From an uncultured Flavobacteriales bacterium (GTDB taxonomy: Bacteria > Bacteroidota > Bacteroidia > Flavobacteriales_D > Crocinitomicaceae), in the NCBI GenBank assembly GCA_937876195.1, contig CALEIK010000003.1, forward strand, positions 8,446 through 72,445: a stretch of DNA of 64,000 bases, read 5' to 3'. The notes below the pieces were generated by a model, which was not told the DNA's origin, made no database searches, and was given only the letters and a program-made list of their open reading frames with translations. How positions within the stretch are numbered: the first letter of the stretch is position 1; each line of letters begins with the position of its first letter. A program made the translations under genes and the position numbers. Shown in pieces: positions 36,941 through 45,334 of this stretch.

Positions 36941-36970
36941 AAAAAAACTCCTAAACGAATTTAGGAGTTT
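36941..36970 (-). terminator. Terminator of the FadL-esterase operon
   Basis: A perfect 11-bp stem, AAACTCCTAAA with TTTAGGAGTTT, has a 4-nt loop. The A7 run at 36941-36947 becomes the T-run on the minus strand, so it terminates the gene ending at 36992. Confidence 0.88.
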
Positions 36971-36991
36971 CCATGCGGTTGTTTTTAAATT

Positions 36992-38281
36992 TTATAGAAA
37001 AACAATGGTGTTCGATGTCGAGCTTCCATCCTTCAATATCGTTCTCAATACATAAGATCCCTCATCCAAATTTCCTTTTGAAATGATCAGAACATTGGCG
37101 TTAGTTTTATACGTCTGCTGAATTCGACCTGATAAATCGACCAATTGAATGGTTTTAATGTCTTCAAAATTTTCAAATTCTACAGTCACTTTATCTGAAG
37201 ATGGGTTAGGGTAAATTGCTTTTACTTCATCTAAATTCATTGTGTTTACAGATAAACCACAATGAGTGAGAGCGTAAAGAGTTGAGGTTTGTAGCGGAGC
37301 GTTTTCAGGTTGTAAAATAGTCTCTGTACAACCAACTTGCTCAACTAAGAAGTCTTGAATAAACCATTCAGTTGTATCCATTGTTGCAGGCTCCGAAGCG
37401 TGAGGCACGTGATTTTTACCATAATGAGAGTAAAATTTGTGTGGTACTCCAATAGATTCTGCTCGTTCATGCATCATTCTTGAGCCGTCTAATAACATAA
37501 TTGGTGTACCTAAAACTTGAACATTTCCTCTATTATAAGGAACTGTCGCATCAATTGTTCCATGAGTAGCACAAAATGGAACATCACCAACTTCTATCCA
37601 ACCATAGTTTGCTAAAGCTCCAGCAAGTCCAATTGCACCTTTTACTTTTGATGAATAACCAGCATTGCCGCTATTTCCTTCCATTCCGCCCATTGCATTT
37701 ATTTCGGAAACAGACATGAATTGTTCAAGTTCACATTCTTTATCTAAATATGTCAAGTGAAAAGCGGTAAGCGCACCAGCTGAACTACCTGCAACAAAAA
37801 TTTGATTGGTATCAATTTTATAAGTATCAGTAGTTGCTCTATCCTTATAAAAGAATCTTACTGCAGCTTTCATATCTTGAACTGCTCTGAAAACTGCTTT
37901 TGTTGCATTTGCTTGATTAAAAGGGAAACCCATTCCCAAACGATAATCAATTGAAACACAAACAAAACCTTTTTTAGCAAAACGATTTGATAATTCGACA
38001 ACATCACCGTCAGCTTTTGATCCAAACAAAAAACTTCCTCCATGCGCCCAAATAATTAAAGGTCGCGCCGTTGAAGTATCTCCATTAGGTTCATAAAAGT
38101 CTAAATGTAAATCTGTACTGGCATTAGTGTTACTCAAATTATTGCCATATAAAATGTCACTAGTAATGTCCACTGTTGAATAGACATTTGAGGTATAACG
38201 ACCTTGGTCACAATCTGTTTGTGCGTTTACCGAATAAATTGCGGTAGCTGTTAAAAGCGAAAATAAGTATTGTTTTTTCAT
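36992..38281 (-). CDS. Secreted alpha/beta hydrolase (esterase) with T9SS sorting domain
   Basis: A 429-residue protein. The signal peptide ends S-V-N-A-Q. The catalytic domain is of the BD-FAE/esterase type: oxyanion motif W-A-H-G-G-S-F near residue 78, nucleophile elbow G-S-S-A-G near 166, and a C-terminal His in H-V-P-H-A-S-E-P near 295. Residues about 355-429 form a T9SS type A domain (A-I-Y-P-N-P-S-S-D-K). It is last in an operon with a FadL-type channel and a GDSL-like lipoprotein, so it probably releases fatty or other acyl products from extracellular esters for uptake. Confidence 0.9.
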   Translation of the reverse strand: MKKQYLFSLLTATAIYSVNAQTDCDQGRYTSNVYSTVDITSDILYGNNLSNTNASTDLHLDFYEPNGDTSTARPLIIWAHGGSFLFGSKADGDVVELSNRFAKKGFVCVSIDYRLGMGFPFNQANATKAVFRAVQDMKAAVRFFYKDRATTDTYKIDTNQIFVAGSSAGALTAFHLTYLDKECELEQFMSVSEINAMGGMEGNSGNAGYSSKVKGAIGLAGALANYGWIEVGDVPFCATHGTIDATVPYNRGNVQVLGTPIMLLDGSRMMHERAESIGVPHKFYSHYGKNHVPHASEPATMDTTEWFIQDFLVEQVGCTETILQPENAPLQTSTLYALTHCGLSVNTMNLDEVKAIYPNPSSDKVTVEFENFEDIKTIQLVDLSGRIQQTYKTNANVLIISKGNLDEGSYVLRTILKDGSSTSNTIVFL

Positions 38282-38304
38282 AGTTTAAAAGTTTAGATGA
38301 TTAA

Positions 38305-39642
38305 TTAAGGAAATATGATTCCAGAATATTTTGTAACACTAGCATGAGGAATATTAGCTCCGTATGTTAGATTAATTGCTTTAATAAATTGATTTGCTAA
38401 TAGTGCTTGTCCAATTGGGTTTAATTGCAAACCATCGAGAGAATAAGCGCCACCGGTTACGAAAGTTGCGCTCATGGAAACACCGTTGTAAATAGTTCCA
38501 GTTTTTAATTGACTGATTAGTAATCTAACATCAGCGATAGCTAAACCATAACTACTTGCAGTGCTATTAATAACATTGTTGTACTGATCGATTTTTGATT
38601 GGATTTCAGCTATTTCACTTAAAGTTAACACAAACTCATCGCGAAACGGGAAAATGGAACCCATACCATTACATTTTACTGAATCTAATGGAACGCTGAG
38701 TAAAATCAATTCTCCCTCAACCATTTTTCGAACGCCAAAAGGAGCAGAAGAATCAAGGATTACAAATGGATTAACTCCTTCAGTAAAAGTGACACCAGTT
38801 CCAAAAAACGCAGAATCTAATTTATTAATTTGACTAGCAGCAACTGTTAATCCATTATAAGGTATTGTATTAAAATAAGGATAATCCAAGACATTTGGAA
38901 TATTTGCAATTACTCCTTTCGCCCCATTCCCACTAAGGGAAGTAATTACTTCTTCTAAACTTCCGCTGAATGCATTTCCTGCAGGGCCGTTTGCATCAGG
39001 GATTCCACCATTCGTACCACCACTTTTAGCAAAAGCAAGAATGTCTTCATCTCCAAGCATTAAAGTGAAAAAAGTTGGGTTTTGAGCAATCGCATCACTT
39101 AAGATAGATGAATTTACTTCATTAGAAGCAAAACGCGCATAGTAAGGGTTAAAATTTCCAGCACCGTTTGCCGGATTGCCATAACCACTTTCTCCTACTT
39201 TTAAAGTGCTTAATTCTGGAACACCCAAATTATTGAAAGGTCCCTGTGAAGCGACAGAGCTAAACTGCGTAAGATCACCCGATGCACCAATCCGAATAGG
39301 TGAAAGAGAAGTTACTCCTTTGCAGTCGGTTTTATATCCCAATTTCAAGGCTGACTGACCTTTGGTATTTACACCAACAGAGCTAGACGAAATAAGTGGT
39401 TGCTTAAAATCAATTGCGGCAACTGCATTAAATTGTTCGGCCAATATAGCAACATAACTATTTTCTTGACCAATAAAAGTTAAACCATCATTTGAAAAAC
39501 CAGATGTATTAGTTGTCCCAATCGCAATAAACTTAGATGCATTCACATCTCCCATGGAAGCTTCAGGTGCTTCAATTTTAGGCTTGCAGCTGAAAATTCC
39601 ACCAGCAATCACAATGATAAAAAGTAGGGTAATTGTTCTCAT
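38305..39642 (-). CDS. GDSL/SGNH-hydrolase-like lipoprotein, apparently catalytically dead
   Basis: A protein of about 445 residues; the ATG at 39642 gives a lipobox (G-I-F-S-C, Cys19). The overall sequence follows the Bacteroidota SGNH/GDSL lipoproteins encoded beside FadL channels (Y-G-N-P-A ... N-P-Y; A-Q-N-P-T-F-F-T-L; G-A-K-G-V-I-A-N-I-P; L-D-G-x-x-x-x-P-x-G). At the block I position, where active members have G-(D/N)-S-L-T, this one reads G-T-T-N-T. At block III G-x-N-D it reads G-D-E-D, and at block V D-G-V-H it reads D-G-L-Q. Ser, Asn and His are all gone, so a binding role is more likely than hydrolysis. It starts 5 bp after the FadL stop. Confidence 0.82.
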   Translation of the reverse strand: MRTITLLFIIVIAGGIFSCKPKIEAPEASMGDVNASKFIAIGTTNTSGFSNDGLTFIGQENSYVAILAEQFNAVAAIDFKQPLISSSSVGVNTKGQSALKLGYKTDCKGVTSLSPIRIGASGDLTQFSSVASQGPFNNLGVPELSTLKVGESGYGNPANGAGNFNPYYARFASNEVNSSILSDAIAQNPTFFTLMLGDEDILAFAKSGGTNGGIPDANGPAGNAFSGSLEEVITSLSGNGAKGVIANIPNVLDYPYFNTIPYNGLTVAASQINKLDSAFFGTGVTFTEGVNPFVILDSSAPFGVRKMVEGELILLSVPLDSVKCNGMGSIFPFRDEFVLTLSEIAEIQSKIDQYNNVINSTASSYGLAIADVRLLISQLKTGTIYNGVSMSATFVTGGAYSLDGLQLNPIGQALLANQFIKAINLTYGANIPHASVTKYSGIIFP

Positions 39643-39646
39643 CGCA

Positions 39647-40864
39647 TTAAATTTTATAGGTAATGGAAAAACCTGGTGCAAAAACGCGGGTTTTGAATTT
39701 TCCGCTCAGACCAGTTTCTAAGTTTGTATCTTCTCTTTTTACCTGAGTGTATAAAAAGGAAGCATCGAATGTGAATTTTTCATTGAGTTTATAGCCAATT
39801 CCCGCCGTATAATTTACTCGATTATTGTCTGGGGTTTCAGGTGTTACGTACCCACTTTGTACCGGTGAAACCGCGTATGCCAGTCCTAAACGTGCTGTTA
39901 TTTTCTCGGTGAACTTGTATTGTCCTCCTAACCGTGCTGAAACTGTACCGACATAGTTTCGTGCAGATTTGGTATCCTCCAACGAGTTCGTGTTGACTTC
40001 ATAATCAAAAGCCAGTGTATCGTAAGCTTTCCAATCGACATAATTCCCGTCAAATGCGATGGTGAGCTTATCATTTGGTTTAACAGCAATTGCTAGTGTA
40101 AATACTGAAGGCAAGGGGATGGAAGATGTAAATGGTCCGTCTGGAAAATTCTCTTCCAGCGATGATGGAACTGTAAAATCGGCATTTCCTTTCTTTAAAC
40201 GCATATCAACCTGTGAGCGGTAAGTCATTCCAAAATTGATATGTTCAGTCGGTTCTACATACAATCCGACGTTAAATCCAAAACCTTCCCCGCTACCCGA
40301 TAATTCAGCGTGACCGTAGTTTCCGCTGGCATCCTGCAAGGGTAAATCTTTTTGTAAGTTGACTTTTCCGTAGCCATACACGAATCCTGCTCCCAATCCG
40401 ATTTTTTCCGTAATTCGAAAACTGACTGTAGGTTGGAAAAAAATAGATAACAATTGAAGGCGCGTGATAGCAAATCGACCAACCCATTCATCTTCCCATT
40501 GGACAGTACTACCAAACGGAGTATAGATGGCCATTCCAAGTTTTAAACGACTTTCTTCCTTGATCTCAAACAATCCAAACGCCGTAAAAGGCGTTCCCAT
40601 TGGAGAATCAGTATTTGCCGAAATATTGGTGTTTTTTTCTAAAAAGGTAATTTTTGAAAAAGTAGGCGTCATTCCTATACTCACTTCATTGCCGTGGTGA
40701 AATGAGGCGCCTCCTGGATTGAAAAATAGAACCGCAGCATCTTGTGGGAGTGCTGCCCCAGCACCAGCCATTCCTTGTTGTGCCTGTCCCTGAAAGTTCA
40801 CCTGAAATCCTTGGCTGTACACCAGTACAGGTAGTAAGAAAATAAAAAGAATGAGTTTTTGCAT
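39647..40864 (-). CDS. FadL/OmpP1/TodX-type outer-membrane channel
   Basis: A 405-residue barrel with a signal peptide ending V-Y-S-Q (residue 18). The mature N-terminus has G-F-Q-V-N-F-Q-G-Q-A-Q-Q-G-M-A-G-A-G-A-A, which matches the FadL plug ('hatch') with its N-P-G motif in F-F-N-P-G-G-A-S. The C-terminus ends in a barrel strand F-S-I-T-Y-K-I. It should carry long-chain fatty acids or other hydrophobic compounds across the outer membrane. It is first in a three-gene operon with a GDSL-like lipoprotein and a secreted esterase. Confidence 0.92.
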   Translation of the reverse strand: MQKLILFIFLLPVLVYSQGFQVNFQGQAQQGMAGAGAALPQDAAVLFFNPGGASFHHGNEVSIGMTPTFSKITFLEKNTNISANTDSPMGTPFTAFGLFEIKEESRLKLGMAIYTPFGSTVQWEDEWVGRFAITRLQLLSIFFQPTVSFRITEKIGLGAGFVYGYGKVNLQKDLPLQDASGNYGHAELSGSGEGFGFNVGLYVEPTEHINFGMTYRSQVDMRLKKGNADFTVPSSLEENFPDGPFTSSIPLPSVFTLAIAVKPNDKLTIAFDGNYVDWKAYDTLAFDYEVNTNSLEDTKSARNYVGTVSARLGGQYKFTEKITARLGLAYAVSPVQSGYVTPETPDNNRVNYTAGIGYKLNEKFTFDASFLYTQVKREDTNLETGLSGKFKTRVFAPGFSITYKI

Positions 40865-41017
40865 GCGTAATAATCGTCGTAAATTTGATAATCCAGTAGT
40901 AACTGCTTTCGTTGTGAAATTAACTTAAAATTAAGAACAAAACAACATGTGGCTAAATTATTCCATGAACGGATCTACTTGAAACGCACTGTAGTGGATA
41001 TTTTTACCTCAATTATA

Positions 41018-41046
41018 TTGATTTATAAAAGAATGTTGTACATTTG
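41018..41046 (+). promoter_or_regulatory. Promoter of rpsP (TTG-N18-TACATTTG)
   Basis: TTG at 41018-41020 and an exact -7 TACATTTG at 41039-41046 have 18 nt between them. The 65-nt leader up to the ATG at 41118 contains no obvious attenuator. Confidence 0.7.
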
Positions 41047-41117
41047 CACCCCTGTCTCGGGAAGGCAGGATTAAATTATTTATAAATCGAGGTTTTGTAC
41101 CTCAAACTGTAAAAAGT

Positions 41118-41864
41118 ATGGCAACTAGAATTAGATTGCAAAGACATGGTAAAAAATCAAAAGCATTTTACCACATTGTAGCTGCGGATAGCAGAGCAAA
41201 AAGAGATGGTCGTTTCATTGAAAAAATCGGAACGTACGATCCAAATACAAACCCGGCAACTGTAGAATTAGATTTCGACCGCGCGCTAAACTGGCTTCAA
41301 GTTGGAGCTGAAATGAGCGAAACGGCAAGAGCTCTTCTTTCTTACAAAGGGGTATTGTACAAAAACCACTTAATCAATGGAATTAAGAAAGGAGCAATAA
41401 CTGAGGCGCAAGTAGAAGAAAAATTTGCAAAATGGTTAGAGGAGAAAGAAGGAAAAATTGCTGCTAAATCTACTGGTTTAGTGAAAGAAGCTGAAAAAGA
41501 AAAAGCTGCTCGATTGAAGGCTGAAACTGAATCTGCTGCTAACAAAGCAAAAGAAATCGAAGCGAAAAACACACCTGTTGAGGAAGTAGCAGAAGCGGCA
41601 CCAGTTGCTGAAGAAGCTGCATCTGATGATGCACCAGCTGCAGAAGTTGCAACGGAAGAAGTTGTTGCTGAAGAGGCACCGGCTGCTGAAGAAGCGAAAG
41701 AAGAGGTTGTTGCTGAAGAGGCTCCAGCTGCTGAAGAAGTAAAAGAAGAGGTTGTTGCTGAAGAAGCTCCAGCTGCTGAAGAAGTGAAAGAAGAAGTTGT
41801 TGCTGAAGAAGCTCCAGCTGCTGAAGAAACTTCTACGGACGAGGCTGAAGAGCCAAAAGCTTAA
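41118..41864 (+). CDS. rpsP: Small ribosomal subunit protein S16 with long acidic C-terminal tail
   Basis: A 248-residue protein. Residues 1-80 are canonical S16 (M-A-T-R-I-R-L-Q-R-H-G-K-K, I-E-K-I-G-T-Y-D-P, L-N-W-L-x-x-G-A-x-x-S-E-T). S16 is normally about 80-110 residues. Here a basic/acidic coiled-coil-like linker (about 100-150) leads into a tail of four 15-residue repeats of the form E-E-V-V-A-E-E-A-P-A-A-E-E-x-K. Ala/Glu-rich S16 extensions occur in Bacteroidota; this one is clearly expanded by tandem duplication. It is first in the rpsP-rimM-methyltransferase operon. Confidence 0.96.
   Translation: MATRIRLQRHGKKSKAFYHIVAADSRAKRDGRFIEKIGTYDPNTNPATVELDFDRALNWLQVGAEMSETARALLSYKGVLYKNHLINGIKKGAITEAQVEEKFAKWLEEKEGKIAAKSTGLVKEAEKEKAARLKAETESAANKAKEIEAKNTPVEEVAEAAPVAEEAASDDAPAAEVATEEVVAEEAPAAEEAKEEVVAEEAPAAEEVKEEVVAEEAPAAEEVKEEVVAEEAPAAEETSTDEAEEPKA
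41655..41828 (+). repeat. 45-bp tandem repeats in the rpsP tail
   Basis: Four in-frame copies begin at 41655, 41700, 41745 and 41790 with period 45 bp; the last is truncated. They differ mainly at third codon positions (GAA/GAG, GCA/GCT), so the duplications are not all recent. Confidence 0.9.
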
Positions 41865-41877
41865 TAAATTAACATAC

Positions 41878-42405
41878 GTGAATAAAGCAGATTGCTTTCA
41901 TTTAGGATATGTAGCGAAACTTCACGGATTTAAAGGTGAAGTTTCGCTGTTTTTAGACGTTACCAATCCAGATGATTATGCGTTACTCGATGCCGTTTTT
42001 ATCGATATTAACGATCATCTTACCCCCTTTTTTATTGAATCATTTAAACTGAAGAACAACGGCTTTGCTGCTGTGCGATTCGAAGGTGTTGATGATGAAA
42101 GTCACGCAAAGCGCATCGTTCGAAAGAATGTTTACCTGCCGGCGGAGATTTTACCAGAACTCAAAGGAGTCCATTTTTACGATCACGAAGTCGTAGGATT
42201 TACCGTCATTGACAAAGCGTTTGGAGAAGTTGGAATTCTTGAGCAAGTCATTGATTTGAAAGTAAACCCTTTGTTGCAAGTCATGAGAGGTGACAAAGAA
42301 GTACTCATTCCGTTCATTGAAGGGTTGGTGCAGAAAGTTGATCGTGAAAAGAAAGAATTGCATGTGGCAGCTCCTGCGGGACTGATCGAAATTTATTTGG
42401 AGTAA
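41878..42405 (+). CDS. rimM: Ribosome maturation factor RimM
   Basis: A 175-residue protein. I start it at GTG 41878, 13 bases past the rpsP stop, giving the family-like start N-K-A-D-C-F-H-L-G-Y-V-A-K-L-H-G-F-K-G-E-V; the longer frame from 41797 would overlap the S16 tail. The N-terminal RimM barrel covers residues 5-85 and the PRC-barrel 95-170 (E-V-V-G-F-T-V, G-D-K-E-V-L-I-P-F-I). It assists 30S head maturation around S19. It is coupled to the next gene by a TAATG overlap. Confidence 0.93.
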   Translation: MNKADCFHLGYVAKLHGFKGEVSLFLDVTNPDDYALLDAVFIDINDHLTPFFIESFKLKNNGFAAVRFEGVDDESHAKRIVRKNVYLPAEILPELKGVHFYDHEVVGFTVIDKAFGEVGILEQVIDLKVNPLLQVMRGDKEVLIPFIEGLVQKVDREKKELHVAAPAGLIEIYLE

Positions 42406-43109
42406 TGTCCATTTTCCAATTCAAACATTTTTCTATTAAACAAGCTGATTCTGCCATGAAGCTAGGAACAGACGCGATGTTGCTCGGTGCTTTTGTCGAA
42501 ACCGAAGGAAAGAAAAATGCCTTGGATGTCGGAACTGGTACTGGCGTTCTTGCGTTAATGTTGGCGCAGAAGAATAGCGAATTAGCGATCACTGGAATTG
42601 AAATCGATGAAGCGTCAGCGCAAGAAGCAACCTTCAACTTTCAGCAATCTCCTTGGTCGGAGCGAATGGATGTTAAACACATAGATTTTCTCGATTTTGA
42701 ATCTTCACTTCGGTTTGATTTGATCGTTTCCAATCCGCCGTACTTCAGCACGACCAACGAGAATGAAGATCCACGAAAGGCACAAGCGCGACATGTTTCC
42801 AGTCTTTATATCGCACCATTTCTAAAAAAAGCACATTCAGTACTAAGTCCAGACGGGTGCTTTTGGTTGATCGTTCCCTTTATTGACTTCGCTAAATGGT
42901 ACGTGTGTGCTGAGAAAAGCGGATTCCGTGTTGCGAGGAAAATTGACGTTATTGGAAAGGAAGGGAGCCAGCCCATTCGCTGTATTGTGCAATTGAACCA
43001 AAGTGCCATTTCACCGATAAGAGAAACGTTTTGTGTTCGAAAGGCGGATAACTCATACAGTGAGGAATACATTGAACTCACCAAAGAGTTTCATGGAGTT
43101 GCGCTTTAG
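42405..43109 (+). CDS. tRNA1(Val) (adenine-N6)-methyltransferase-like enzyme
   Basis: A 234-residue class I methyltransferase. It starts F-Q-F-K-H-F-S-I-K-Q-A-D-S-A-M-K-L-G-T-D-A-M-L-L-G, which is the TrmN6/YfiC N-terminus. Motif I is A-L-D-V-G-T-G-T-G-V-L near residues 38-48 and the catalytic N-P-P-Y-F is near 110. YfiC methylates A37 of tRNA1(Val). Its place right after rimM, where many bacteria have trmD, supports a translation role; the exact tRNA target is inferred from the family. Confidence 0.88.
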   Translation: MSIFQFKHFSIKQADSAMKLGTDAMLLGAFVETEGKKNALDVGTGTGVLALMLAQKNSELAITGIEIDEASAQEATFNFQQSPWSERMDVKHIDFLDFESSLRFDLIVSNPPYFSTTNENEDPRKAQARHVSSLYIAPFLKKAHSVLSPDGCFWLIVPFIDFAKWYVCAEKSGFRVARKIDVIGKEGSQPIRCIVQLNQSAISPIRETFCVRKADNSYSEEYIELTKEFHGVAL

Positions 43110-43206
43110 AATAGCAAGATTTTAACTATTTTAGAAAATAAATTGATTCGGTAGTAGTGAGCACAAGCTTGCTTGACATCAATACATACAATAAATTTAC
43201 GCGATT

Positions 43207-43725
43207 ATGAAAAGAACAGCATTTATCATTTTGGGCTTGGCTGCAGTATTTGGTGCAGGTTTTACAGCGAACACTATTTTTTCGAATAAATCTGTGGAAG
43301 ATGGAAACACCACGAGAGTAGAAAACATTAATCAATCAAAAAAAGAAAACACCATGAAATTAGGAGCATTTTCAGTGAGTTTAAGTGTTAAGGATCTTAA
43401 AACATCAAAGGAATTTTATGAAAACTTGGGATTTAAAGAGTTTGGCGGAGGTATGGAACAAAATTACCTCATTATGAAAAATGGAAATGCACTGATCGGT
43501 TTGTTTCAGGGAATGTTTGAGGGCAATATTCTCACGTTTAATCCTGGTTGGGATGAAAACGCGAACAATCTTGATGAGTTTGATGACGTCCGCACAATTC
43601 AACAACACTTGAAGAGTCAAGGAGTGAAAATGGTTGCCGAAGCAGATGAAACAACAACAGGACCAGCGAGTTTTATGATCACCGATCCAGATGGAAACAT
43701 AGTGCTTGTAGATCAACACCGTTAA
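43207..43725 (+). CDS. VOC-fold protein with N-terminal membrane anchor
   Basis: A 172-residue protein. Residues 5-27 are a hydrophobic helix (T-A-F-I-I-L-G-L-A-A-V-F-G), residues 28-48 a polar linker, and the VOC (glyoxalase-like) domain runs from about 50 to 170 with D-L-K-T-S-K-E-F-Y-E-N-L-G-F and I-T-D-P-D-G-N-I-V-L. An internal ATG at 43354 (M-K-L-G-A-F) would give the usual 120-residue cytosolic form. Which start is used is unclear; the anchor form would place the domain in the periplasm. Substrate unknown. The next gene starts 4 bp after it. Confidence 0.83.
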   Translation: MKRTAFIILGLAAVFGAGFTANTIFSNKSVEDGNTTRVENINQSKKENTMKLGAFSVSLSVKDLKTSKEFYENLGFKEFGGGMEQNYLIMKNGNALIGLFQGMFEGNILTFNPGWDENANNLDEFDDVRTIQQHLKSQGVKMVAEADETTTGPASFMITDPDGNIVLVDQHR

Positions 43726-43729
43726 GGAC

Positions 43730-44290
43730 ATGGCTCAATTAAAATTAACTGAAGAACAAAAGGAAGCGTTGTTGTCAATTTTGAAGCAGCGATTTGAAAA
43801 GAACATGCACCGCCACAAGGAATTGGACTGGTCAAAAATTCAAGCCAAACTAGAAGGATATCCAGAAAAACTATGGTCACTCGACCAAATGGAAGAAACA
43901 GAAGGCGAGCCTGACGTAATCGGTTATGATACCGAAACAGACGAATACATCTTTTGCGATTGTAGCAAAGAAAGTCCCAGCGCTCGCCGAAGTGTGTGCT
44001 ACGACCACGAAGCGCTGGAATCCAGAAAAAAGTTTAAGCCTGAAAATAGCGCTGTGGGCATGGCAAACGACATGGGCATTGAGTTAATCAACGAAGAAGC
44101 ATATCATCAGCTGCAACAGTTGGAAACGTTCGATACAAAAACTTCCAGTTGGCTGGCAACACCCAAAGAAGTGAGATCGCTAGGTGGCGCTATTTTCGGT
44201 GACTGGCGTTTCGGACGTGTGTTCATTTACCACAACGGTGCTGAATCGTATTACGGTGCAAGGGGATTTAGGGGGGTGTTGAAAGTGTAA
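43730..44290 (+). CDS. DUF4256 family protein
   Basis: A 186-residue soluble protein matching DUF4256 as I know it: L-W-S-L-x-Q-M-E-x-T-E-G-E-P-D-V-I near residues 44-60, Y-I-F-C-D-C-S-K-E-S-P-x-x-R-R-S-x-C-Y-D near 72-92, and a conserved C-terminal half with T-S-S-W-L-x-T-P, G-G-A-I-F-G-D-W-R and Y-H-N-G-A-x-x-Y-Y-G-A-R-G-F-R-G. Function unknown. The cysteines might bind a metal. It lies 4 bp after a VOC protein gene, so they are probably co-transcribed. Confidence 0.87.
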   Translation: MAQLKLTEEQKEALLSILKQRFEKNMHRHKELDWSKIQAKLEGYPEKLWSLDQMEETEGEPDVIGYDTETDEYIFCDCSKESPSARRSVCYDHEALESRKKFKPENSAVGMANDMGIELINEEAYHQLQQLETFDTKTSSWLATPKEVRSLGGAIFGDWRFGRVFIYHNGAESYYGARGFRGVLKV

Positions 44291-44309
44291 GCTTTTTCTA
44301 CGATCCACG

Positions 44310-45161
44310 CTAAGGATTCACAATATCCAAAAATTCCTTGATCCTTACGACAGAATGGGCGGTGATTGGTTGACTAAATCCGTGACCTTCATTTGGATAA
44401 TGTTCAAATTCATGCATTACACCATTGTCCAACAATGTTTGCTGCAAAAGCTCAGACTGTTCAATGGGAACAATTATATCATTCACTCCGTGAAAGGTAA
44501 TTGTGGGAATAGAGTTTGCCGTGATATAGTTCGTTGGACTTGATGAAAAATACAGAGCAGGTTCCTGAGCAGGAGGCCCGCCAATTACCTCATTGAGTAG
44601 GGAAGAGGTAAAGCCACTATACGGGTACAAAGAATCCATATGCGTCGGTCCGAAGTAATTGATAATTCCTCTGATGAACTGGTCGTTGTTGTTTTTGTAA
44701 CCATGAAGAAGTGCCAAATGCCCTCCTGCGCTAGCACCACAAATCACAGCTTTGTTTGAAATTCGCCATTCACCCAGTTTGCTCTTAATGAAATTAATTG
44801 CGGTAATTACATCCGTTTCTTGTGCTGGAAACTTATTCGTATTGGCAACGGTATCACATAAGCGGTAATTCATAGAAATAAACGCGTAATTTTCCAGTGT
44901 TGCATTTAAAACGGGGTAGGCACCACCGAAATCGGCTTTATCTCCTGCCATCCAGCCTCCTCCGTGAATGTAAATAAACAATTTGGTGGCAGTAGTAGAA
45001 CGATTTGCAGGAAGGTAAATATCCATCTTTTGTCGAGGATCATTTCCATAAGAAACGTTGTACTCAATTTTGGCCGCATTTGGATCTGATTGTGGCTCAT
45101 CCTTTTTACAACTACAAAGAGCAATCGTGACAACAACTACAAGAAGATGAAAAATGCGCAT
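44310..45161 (-). CDS. Lipoprotein alpha/beta hydrolase (esterase)
   Basis: A 283-residue protein with a lipobox (L-C-S-C, Cys18). It belongs to the BD-FAE/hormone-sensitive-lipase-like esterases: oxyanion motif I-H-G-G-G-W-M-A-G-D near residue 70, nucleophile G-A-S-A-G-G near 144, and Asp and His near the C-terminus (N-D-I-I-V-P and N-E-G-H-G-F). It should hydrolyse carboxyl esters in the envelope. It is convergent with the DUF4256 gene. Confidence 0.9.
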   Translation of the reverse strand: MRIFHLLVVVVTIALCSCKKDEPQSDPNAAKIEYNVSYGNDPRQKMDIYLPANRSTTATKLFIYIHGGGWMAGDKADFGGAYPVLNATLENYAFISMNYRLCDTVANTNKFPAQETDVITAINFIKSKLGEWRISNKAVICGASAGGHLALLHGYKNNNDQFIRGIINYFGPTHMDSLYPYSGFTSSLLNEVIGGPPAQEPALYFSSSPTNYITANSIPTITFHGVNDIIVPIEQSELLQQTLLDNGVMHEFEHYPNEGHGFSQPITAHSVVRIKEFLDIVNP

Positions 45162-45293
45162 AATTTCTAAAATTAGTGTATTAGTTAAAGTTAATACATT
45201 CCGTTGTTAAAACGAAACTGTATGGAAATAATTGTGGTGTTTTTACACTTCCCTGTCCACTCCAAGAATAATAGTGAACATAAATCAAATGTT

Positions 45294-45322
45294 TGTCCCA
45301 AATAATTACTAAATTTGGGACA
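45294..45322 (+). promoter_or_regulatory. Operator/promoter of the AbiE operon
   Basis: TGTCCCAAAT (45294-45303) and ATTTGGGACA (45313-45322) form a perfect 10-bp inverted repeat with a 9-nt spacer. An exact -7 element TAAATTTG (45310-45317) overlaps the right arm. AbiEi antitoxins are known to repress their own promoter by binding inverted repeats, so this is the expected site; the assignment here is inferred. Confidence 0.75.
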
Positions 45323-45334
45323 CATTAAAGTGTG

